In this document: piece after piece, positions 56,709 to 64,000 of the stretch | Layout of the letters: each line of letters begins with the position of its first letter | Position numbering within the stretch: the stretch's first letter is position 1 | Assembly (NCBI GenBank): GCA_035578155.1 | Contig: JAPWDM010000005.1 | Coordinates: 40,572,108 to 40,636,107, forward strand | Source of the DNA: Brachynemurus nebulosus | Taxonomy: Eukaryota; Arthropoda; Insecta; Neuroptera; Myrmeleontidae | DNA length: 64,000 nt | Direction of reading: 5' to 3' | The notes under the pieces: generated by a model | Told to the model about the DNA's origin: nothing | Database searches by the model: none | What the model saw: the letters and a program-made list of their open reading frames with translations, nothing else | Program-made: the position numbers and the translations under genes

Positions 56709-56896
56709 CTGTGGCGGATTTACCCGAAGTGCCGCTCTAGGCTTCGTGAAAAATGCCGCCCCTAAAAAGCTAAAAATAATTTTTTAACACTTTTTCTTAA
56801 AAAAAGGTAAGTGACGAGCAAAAAAAAAATTTGCCGTCCCTAAGATCTACCGCCCTAGGCTCCAGCCTACTCAGCCTGCTGGTAAATCCACCACTG
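56709..56896. mobile_element. hAT-type MITE, family M, short copy
   Basis: Ends CTGTGGCGGATTTACC and GGTAAATCCACCACTG within a perfect 8-bp duplication TAAACATA (56701-56708, 56897-56904). Interior blocks TTGCCGTCCCTAAG, ACCGCCCTAGGCTCCAGCC and GTGACGAGCAAAAAAAAA are the complement of the 48225 copy, with about 65 bp deleted. Confidence 0.9.
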
Positions 56897-57010
56897 TAAA
56901 CATATTATATATGTATGATATATAATTATACATACCTATTATAGTTAATTTCCTTATTTCGATATTATTGAAGCAAATTAATAAGTTTGAACTATTATTT
57001 AGTTGCTAAC

Positions 57011-57012
<2 letters not shown>

Positions 57013-57091
<79 letters not shown>
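57013..57091. repeat. (TA)n microsatellite
   Basis: About 39 TA units. The minus-strand ORF at 56999-57241 depends on it and is rejected. Confidence 0.95.
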
Positions 57092-57095
<4 letters not shown>

Positions 57096-57280
57096 TGTGG
57101 GAAGCTAGAAAATTGTGTAGTATGTGACATTAATACGTATGAGTAGTAGTGATGTGTAAAATTAAGACCAAGATCCGATTGACAATTTATGACTTGAGTA
57201 CACAACATTTGTATAATAGTCAAAACAACCGTAGAGGTCAATTACCGTCAGTGATCACACTCGTGTGCGATGTTACAATA

Positions 57281-58085
57281 AACAGTGTAATGGTGGTAGG
57301 TGTCAGCCGAGAACTTTAGACAATCAAATTTACACTAATGTAGTGTTGATTGCTTCTATGAGATTGATTAATTTTTGGGAATTTATCATGAGCTCAAACC
57401 CCAGGTAACGTGGTTGATGTCGCCAACTAGCGGCCGTAACGTGAACTATGTGAGGCCGCCATCATTATTGCGACATATTGATTTCTGATAACAGGGGTTG
57501 ATTTTGTGATTACCCGAACTAAATGATTTTTGAGAGAGATAGCGACCAACGAACAACGGTAAAGGAGTGCTATGATGTTGCTTCGCGCATCAAGCACTCA
57601 CTCACAATGTGACCTTAGATAGGTGCAAACGTAATTTTGTTGTGAGTCATAACAAAGATCTAAAACATTATCGAAATTAAATTTGTAAAATTTTTTATAA
57701 TTATTTAAAAAAATATAAAATACTTAAAATATAAAATAAACATAAAATATTAAAATAAAACTTTTTTATTATTTCTAAATACCATATTTAAACTTCTATG
57801 GACTAATACAACTTTATTTCGTAATCAACAAATTGTTCGACGCTAAACACACAACGGAGAGTAATTCTTCGACAGAACCCAATACCTTTGGAAAGTTTTA
57901 TTAATCTGGCATCCAATTTAGCGCTAATTCTGCGTGGGACAACAAGTAACAGTGTTGGGCGCGAATTTTAAGTAATTTTAAATATAAGCTAAAACCGACC
58001 CGAACTGTTACAAAAACCGCCCCGTACTGTTACAAAACCGACCCCAACTGTTACAAAAACCGCCAACTGTTACAACAGGCATTGA
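57281..58085 (+). repeat. Dispersed repeat family B, copy 2
   Basis: Collinear with 10040-10860 over about 700 bp. The B-box-like motif is mutated here (GAGCTCAAACCCCAGG). The 3' part ends in CTGTTACAAAAACCGCC, CTGTTACAAAACCGACCCC and CTGTTACAAAAACCGCC, a short tandem series in the same position as the CCGTTATAGAAGAAGCCGCC series of copy 1. So the two copies share the structure but not the exact tandem unit. Confidence 0.75.
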
Positions 58086-58693
58086 CCAGTAACACACTCT
58101 TTGTAAACATTTATATAAACATTTTACAGATGGATTTATAGATGGATGGTGGACATATTAATATATAATTTTATTTCATCAGAATTTTTCCCTCTATAGT
58201 ATAGGCATACTAAGCGGTTATATTATGTATTTATTACAATAAAAATAAATTTAATATGATTGTTAAAGTAGTTTCTCTTTCATTAATTAATTGTTATTAA
58301 CACTTAAGTGTACTTATAAGTATGAATATGCAGTCATAGATTCATAAAAATATATGTATACGATGTTATATTGTATGTAGTAATTTATGTATTTATAATA
58401 ATAATATAATTTACGATCTTGATGTAAGACGTAACGTAGTACCATGCAACAGTTTGAAATTTATTGCAAATTTATTTTACAATTGCGCTATGAAGAAGTC
58501 ATAATATTATGTTTTGAAGTTGTTTCTTATGTTTTGAAGTTGTTTCTTATGTTTTTAGGAATCAGAATTTAATTAATTAAAATTACAGTTTAATTAAACA
58601 CTTAACTTCTATTAAGTGTGATTTGTTTTTACTATTCATCGAAATTTTCACGAATTTGTGCTGTTTTACACTATTATATTCAAGATGATCCTG
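58086..58693. other. Unassigned AT-rich stretch
   Basis: Only a 24-bp tandem duplication (TTATGTTTTGAAGTTGTTTC, about 58508 and 58532) was noted. Confidence 0.5.
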
Positions 58694-58701
58694 TACCTAC
58701 A

Positions 58702-58896
58702 CAGGGCCGGCGAGAGGGTAGGGCAGGTGGGGTAATTGCCAGGGGGCCCGCAGCCACGATTAAAAGTCCGGCAAAAGTAAGATGAGGTTTTTTTTTTGTT
58801 TTTTATTTCTTTTTTTTTTTTTTTTTTTTTTTGCTTGTCAATTAAATTGTTGGGGAAAAAGTGCCCGGGGGCCCGTCATTTCTCTCGCCGACCCTG
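58702..58896. mobile_element. hAT-type MITE, 195 bp
   Basis: Ends CAGGGCCGGCGAGAG and CTCTCGCCGACCCTG within a perfect 8-bp duplication TACCTACA (58694-58701, 58897-58904). Subterminal AGGGGGCCCGC and CGGGGGCCCG repeats, and a central run of more than 20 T followed by GCTTGTCA, like the TTTTTTGCTCGTCA block of family M. Non-coding. Confidence 0.9.
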
Positions 58897-59399
58897 TACC
58901 TACAGTAAATTAGATACTCATCAAAAAAATTAAAGAATGACAAAAATTTTGAAAATTTTCGAATATTTTTTCAAGAAATTGTATAGGTATCTAAATTTTA
59001 AAAAGATCATTTTAAAGCTTGAAGTACTTACTGTCTCAGACTGTATTTTATGATGAATCAAAATGTTTTAATAATCTTGTGTACCCCTTTAAAAAAACTA
59101 ATCTAAATAATGAAAAAGAAAATTTATTTGGAGGGAAATTTTTTAATGTACCCCAGATTACGCATAATATACACACACCGACAGAATTAGCGGAACATAC
59201 AAAATATCTGTAAAAATCAAACAAACCATTTAATTTCAAGAAAATATTAATCTTATTTATTATTCACTTAAAATTACATGTTCGCAAGTCGATATACCCT
59301 TATTTTCAGTAGCAAAAAGAAGTAACCATATAAAATGGCAAATTTTTTGAATCTTATGTCTTCTAAGAATAATTTCAGCTAAAGATTATTTAACAAATA

Positions 59400-59568
59400 G
59401 AAAATGAAACAGCGTTTTAATCCCGCTTGGTTCCTCCCGTGCTCTTATCGAAGCTTCCATTCGTTTTTCTATACTCAGCATGATGCTATCTATAGTTTCC
59501 TGGGACAGTCTTTGCCATTCTTCAATTACGGCAGTTTGAAGCTCGACCACATTGAAAAGAAACGGCAT
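59400..59568 (-). pseudogene. Tc1-like transposase C-terminal fragment
   Basis: Minus-strand frame from 59568 reads FNVVELQTAVIEEWQRLSQE, TIDSIMLSIEKRMEASIRAR, then GxPSGIK-like residues (EEPSGIKTLFHF). The order N-x-x-E-L-x-x-A-x-x-E-E-W, I-x-x-x-x-x-x-x-L/M-x-x-S-M/I-x-x-R and I-x-A-R-x-G is the known C-terminal end of Tc1-family transposases, after the last catalytic acid. The usual GG after the final R is EE here. The plus-strand ORF 59404-59682 is its shadow. Confidence 0.8.
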
Positions 59569-59680
59569 TTGAATTCGAAAGTGACAGACCTCTTAAAAAG
59601 AATTGCATCAATAATAAATAAAAACAATTCTATGGAAAGTCAATTGATTCGTTACTTCAGTATTATTTTAAGTAAAAATT

Positions 59681-60016
59681 AAATAAAATAGAGTAAAAAA
59701 AATGTTTTTTAAGGAAGAGCTTTTATTTAAAAATGGGCTAAAAAAAATAAAATAACTTTTGAGTGAAGTTTGAAGCAATATGCAACATAATTTATAAAAG
59801 CTTGAGGCGTTATCATTAATTATTTCTGTTTTAGATATAAGTGTAGCTATTTTACTTTTCAGTACTTACCAAACTTAATTAAACGCCTCAAGCTTTTATA
59901 AATTATGTTGCATATTGCTTCAAACTTTACTCAGAAGTTATTTTATTTTTTTTAGCCCATTTTTAAATAAAAGCTTTTTCTTAAAAAACATTTTTTTTAC
60001 TTTATTTTATTTTCTA
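59681..60016. repeat. Long hairpin, arms about 120-140 bp
   Basis: The left arm (from GTAAAAAAAATGTTTTTTAA through AAGCAATATGCAACATAATT to GCTTGAGGCGTT) is repeated inverted to the right, with about four differences in 118 bp and a loop of about 60 bp. It lies inside the Tc1-like relic and in the spire intron, so spire pre-mRNA would contain it. No terminal duplication identified. Confidence 0.85.
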
Positions 60017-60706
60017 TTTTTTAGTCTGATTACAATTAATTAAAAAAAATAAAATAAAATAAAAAAGTAATTTTTTTACCTATATTTTAATCGGTTAATT
60101 TATCCTAATCAGACATAACTATGGAAACAAAAAATTGCAATGTAAAATCAATGGACAATATGTGACAATTCGAAATGTCAAAAAGTTGCATAGGACTAAA
60201 AATCAACAATTTTGGTTTGGGGCAATTTAGGGGAAAACTAATTATAGAATATTGCATTGTCATCAAGGTTAGACACGTATATAAAATTTGAAACCTCTAC
60301 CTCAATTAGAACCTGTCTAAATTTTGATTCTAAGATTTGACCTAAACCAACATACTAACATAGCAAGTTAAATAAAAGCTTTTAAAAAAAAACCGCCAAC
60401 TTTGTTTAATAAATAAGTTTTTATATTTTTTTATGTTCCGCTAATTGTGCCGGTGTGTGTACTTAAAAAAGTTTTATACTGATTCCGTTATTCGTTACGG
60501 GGAAAAAGATTATCAAACAAGTCCTTCTTTTTTGATATTTTAAAGTAATGTAACGCCTTAAGCTAACTTACACTTTTTTCCATTCAGCTTCTTAATTTTA
60601 ACCGTTATGTCGTTTAAAGATCTTCCAATTTTACCACCAATTGACCAATGCTATTGTAACCTAAGTTCTAAAATTGATTATAAATATCTATTTCTGTTTG
60701 TTTCAG

Positions 60707-60892
60707 TTATGTATTGACCATATCGGATCAGATGCTGAAAAACATTATCGTAACGTTTGTCGAGCGCTGGTCGCTGAAGGTCTTGAATTGGCAACATTTT
60801 TAGAAACCGTATCGTCGGGAACACGAGAGTTCCGTCCAAATCCAGATGTATCATCATGTTCCGATTTAGATAAACTACAAACGATGGATTGG
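60707..60892 (+). CDS. spir: Spire, exon between linker and WH2 cluster
   Basis: 186 bp, 62 codons, phase 0 at both ends, bordered by TTTGTTTCAG and GTAATT. Reads LCIDHIGSDAEKHYRNVCRA, LVAEGLELATFLETVSSGTR, EFRPNPDVSSCSDLDKLQTM, DW. The H-Y-x-x-V-C-R-A-L-x-A-E motif, the T-F-L helix and the acidic D-L-x-x-L-x-x-x-D-W end are hallmark Spire residues just before the WH2 repeats. D-W joins S-R-F-W in the next exon as expected. Strand, order and phase match the exon at 46819. The ORF seen here (60674-60928) simply extends into both introns. Confidence 0.9.
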
Positions 60893-63038
60893 GTAATTAT
60901 ATTGTATAATTCTCAAGAGAAAAGTTAATTTTGTCTTAAATTTGTATTTTTTTTCTTATAAGTACAAAAATCAAATTTGTATATATAAAAAAAAATATCT
61001 AATTGGCCATATTGTGGAATCGAAGATTAAAATTCACTTAGGTATTGGCAACATGACTTTTTTTATTAAATAATTTTTTTATGACTTAAACAATATTTGC
61101 ATGCTTTTTTGAATTTACGAGAAAAATTTTTTGAAAATAAGTACCTTTTACAAACCTCCTTTCCAGTCCAGCCGTAGGATTTGGCGAGCGCTGCAAGTAT
61201 GTATCGTGAATTTGAGCTTTCGTCTTTTATTTTCCGTTTTTCTTTTCTAGCATGATATACAATTTTTTTGTGAAAATAATTTTTATTTTAATAGTTCATA
61301 TTAGAAAAATATGTCGATAGAGCTCACTAGCTTCAAAATTTTCTTGATCATTATTTTTCCAGAATTTATTGTCCTTTACTCACCTTTCTTAAGTGTATTT
61401 TGTTGAATATTTTTTGTATTGTATGTGTTTTTAGATATTCTAAGAATTATATATTTTAGGTAGTTTAAGAAATATTTTTCTAACTCTTCTACAATTGTTT
61501 AATGAATAGATCGGTAGCTATGGTAAATTTATAATAGGTTTTAAAAAAAAAGTTTAGTACGTAGCAGTACCTACGTACTCTAGAAATGACAAATATTACG
61601 TCCTAAGAAGTATTTTTTTATTCTGATATTGATTAAAATATGTTAAAAATGCCCAAAATTAAACTTTTTACTTTATGTTATGATAATCAGAATATGTGGT
61701 AATCCGTAATGTCGGCAATGCGATAGGTAACACGGAGAACATTTTAAAATGACAAAATTTTGTATACCATTTTTTTTCTTTTTTTTGATCGCGATAAGTG
61801 ATCACACATGTGTCTGATGCTACCGTAGACAGGTGATAACAGTAATGATTTCGGTAGACGTGCAAACTATGTACGGAATTTTTGACGTGATACAGCGTTG
61901 CGTCAACGTGTTAAAAATCTTGTCAGCCTTTGGAGGAGTTTACTGCATAGACGCACGGACTTTATAGTATTAGTATACAGACGAATTTGCCGTAACTTAC
62001 AAATATTAATATAATGATAATTAATTTGAGCGTTAGGTTATTCCATATTTGTAAATAATAAAACAGATACATTACTTCACCTAATAGCACTTTATTGGTA
62101 ATAACTTTGTGTCGAGTAAAGTATTTGCTTTATTATTTACAAATATTAATTTAAATGTGCATGGACGGCTTGAAAAGTTTAAAAGTAATATTAAAAGAAA
62201 AATTGAGCGAGAATTTTTTTTTTGCACAAAGGATTTTCTTGCAATTTGTACGATTGAATTCTGTAATTTTTTATATAATGTCATTTTCAGAATGCATACT
62301 GAATTTTTTTTATTAAAATACTTGAGTAACCATACTAAAAACCATAATATAATATGTTAGTACACCGAGAATATCTAACATTTAGTCTACTTTTCATTTA
62401 GCAACTGTTTAAAAAAAATATCCTAATTTATCTCACCTGGAGCTTCTTTTTAATTTACAATGCGAAAAAAATTTGTGTTGGGAACGCTGTGTAGAGGATA
62501 TATATTTATTGTGCAATTTTTCAACCAACCGTAGTTTGGGAAAAACTCTAAGAGCGTATATAAACTCCCATACGTATGGAATTATATACATATATAACTT
62601 ACGCCAAACGTTATTTAATATTGCATTTGATTGTAGAATAGTTAGAAAGTAGTTTCCTAATAAAATAGTGAATCAAATAAGAATTTTCGTAATCGCATTT
62701 TAAATTTGACATTTGAAACATTCTCTACGCCATTATCAAAATGAGTAAAATAGATTATTGCATTTTAGAATATGGAATAACGTGTATTTCTACATTTAAA
62801 AATACTTTTCTGCATTTACATATTTGAACACTAAACTTCCTTCAAAATGAAACTTTTTTCTAATATCATTTTCATGTTTCCGACTTGTCAGACACTTTTT
62901 AGAAGGAATGAAATACTTTTTGTGTCTCTGTCTCTCTTTTCGATCGTATGTCTTTGTTCATTTAACTTGGAATTTAATAGATTTCGTATATACTATAATT
63001 TTTTGTTATTTTTATTTTAATTTTTTTTTTATCTCTAG
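60893..63038 (+). other. spir: Spire intron, 2.1 kb
   Basis: GTAATT at the start and TATCTCTAG at the end. AT-rich, no exon recognised. 62026-62150 contains the phrase TTTGAGCGTTA...TTATTCCATATTTG shared with 45630-45657, and an inverted TTTGTAAATAATAAA / TTTATTATTTACAAA pair (62053, 62128), so a small related element is likely here. Other ORFs in the intron are not supported. Confidence 0.8.
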
Positions 63039-63281
63039 TCTCGATTTTGGGTGCAAGTTATTGGTGAATTACGGATGGGTGTGAAATTAAAGAAGGTGGA
63101 TTATAGTCGCACACCAATCGAATACGAATTAACGCCATACGAGATCCTGATGGACGACATTCGGTCGAGACGATATAAGTTACGAAAAGTGATGGTGGAC
63201 GGGGATATACCGCCACGGGTCAAGAAGGATGCGCATGCTGTGATCTTAGAATTTATTCGTGCCAGACCACCATTAAGAAAG
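63039..63281 (+). CDS. spir: Spire, exon with WH2 repeats A and B
   Basis: 243 bp, 81 codons, phase 0 at both ends, bordered by TATCTCTAG and GTAAGA. Reads [83 protein letters not shown]2-A is the [19 protein letters not shown] helix plus LRKV motif. WH2-B is [16 protein letters not shown], cut by the intron just after its basic motif. WH2 repeats bind actin monomers in a row to nucleate a filament. WH2-C, WH2-D and the C-terminal Spir-box and FYVE-like zinc finger must lie beyond the window. Confidence 0.95.
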
Positions 63282-63332
63282 GTAAGAATATAATTATTGA
63301 AATAGACATTCTTACTTAAGGCCGAGTTCTTA

Positions 63333-63988
63333 AGGGGGGGGGGGGTCCTCCAGAACTTTAAAATTTTTCATTTTTTGTTTTGCTTTAAAAGTTTATTTGA
63401 ACCTTAAGGAATATATTTTTAATGTTTTAATCCCAACAGAAAGATTGTCTTAGATAACGACACACTGCTTTTAAGTCTACTTTTCAAGAACGAAAACTTT
63501 TTAATAGCATTTTTCTCAAAACAGGTTATTTTCCGCGCCGTGGAACATAACTTAAAAAGTTATTAAGGTATTAACTTGAAATTTCGTACAGATGTTCTTT
63601 AGGATATTTGCCTTTGCATATACCTAAAATTTTGCATAAATTATTACTATAAATATTGTTTATAACAATTTGCTTATAAAAAAGAAAGTGAAATTTTTTC
63701 TTTTTGGTTTTAAATTGTGAAAAAAAAATTTTCTCATCAAAAATAGGTATATGCAAAGCGTAATGACTTATTTTAATAAAATTTTTTTGTTCGATTGAAT
63801 TTAAAAGAGTCAACTTGGAACAGCTGTAGCGCCGCCATTTTTTCTTTTTTTGCATAAAAATTTATGAGTGAATACACCATAGTGAATACATGTACTATAT
63901 ACTATGTAACTTCATTTGATACAATAAATATATCCAGTTTCTTAAAAAAAATTTTAAAAATCCTGTTGTCTAGAGGACCCTCCCCCCT
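63333..63988. mobile_element. TA-flanked TIR element in spire intron
   Basis: AGGGGGG(G)n followed by TCCTC, and the complement AGGGGGGAGGGTCCTC ending at 63988, with TA on both sides (63331-63332, 63989-63990). 656 bp, AT-rich, non-coding interior. It starts 51 bp after the splice donor of the WH2 exon. ORF 63571-63855 (minus) is low complexity and not a gene. Confidence 0.75.
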
Positions 63989-64000
63989 TAAGAGAAAACA

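Larger units (their letters stand above)
59172..60459 (-). mobile_element. Tc1-like element relic
   Basis: Ends CACACACCGACAGAATTAGC and the complement of CACACACCGGCACAATTAGC, flanked by TA (59170-59171, 60460-60461). Contains the C-terminal part of a Tc1-type transposase on the minus strand and a strong hairpin (59681-60016). The N-terminal and most of the catalytic region is gone. Its right end lies about 250 bp upstream of the second visible spire exon. Confidence 0.85.
46962..60706 (+). other. spir: Spire intron, 13.7 kb
   Basis: Starts GTAAGT and ends TTTGTTTCAG. It contains most of the mobile elements listed between 48 and 60.5 kb. No additional exon was recognised inside it, and the exons on either side are directly in phase (0/0). 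Repeat-free parts (46970-48220, 48480-50240, 51530-52430, 52600-54230) are AT-rich and show no assigned feature. ORFs 48751-48933 and 49493-49741 (minus) have no recognisable motif. Confidence 0.75.

Noticed and set aside
56999..57241. 80-codon minus-strand ORF
   Set aside because: Also produced by a (TA)n tract.
59404..59682. 92-codon plus-strand ORF
   Set aside because: Shadow of the Tc1 transposase C-terminal fragment on the minus strand.

Overview
The window is AT-rich nuclear DNA from an animal, most likely an arthropod. The evidence is a set of phase-matched exons for the metazoan actin nucleator Spire and a dense load of insect-type DNA transposons (pogo/Tigger, hAT, PIF/Harbinger, piggyBac-like, Tc1) with their MITEs. 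A particular order (Hemiptera, for example) is plausible but cannot be shown from this sequence.

The only host gene recognised is spire, on the + strand. Three coding exons are visible: 46819-46961 (acidic linker after the KIND domain), 60707-60892 (linker helix region) and 63039-63281 (WH2 repeats A and B). All three have AG/GT borders and compatible phases. The introns between them are 13.7 kb and 2.1 kb. The KIND core exons and everything after WH2-B were not found and presumably lie outside the window. The first 46.8 kb is therefore either upstream intron or intergenic DNA.

The rest is mobile and repetitive DNA. 0-9 kb: Harbinger transposase remnant, foldback element, dispersed repeats, a 170-190 bp satellite and a hAT MITE. 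9-25 kb: a repeat with a B-box-like motif, a hAT relic carrying an inserted 490-bp repeat, a degraded pogo element, a 160-bp satellite, two more 490-bp repeats, a pogo derivative nested in a piggyBac-like MITE, and an essentially intact pogo-like transposon with a 587-codon transposase nested in a Tigger-like relic. 25-46 kb: sparser, with several TA-flanked terminal-inverted-repeat (TIR) elements, hAT MITEs, a hAT relic nested in a TA-flanked element, and a Harbinger relic. 46-64 kb: spire exons and introns, with MITEs close to splice sites, a Tc1-like element containing a near-perfect hairpin, and (TA)n tracts.

The strongest unexplained pattern is that several separate TA-flanked elements are each built around their own short word. 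The word is repeated many times inside both ends and differs between elements, while the outermost bases stay similar in a core subset (RGGTAA). This suggests transposases of one superfamily whose DNA-recognition word has diverged family by family. The best-preserved member also encodes a C-terminal PHD-like C4HC3 finger, and a degraded finger of the same kind survives in a second family.
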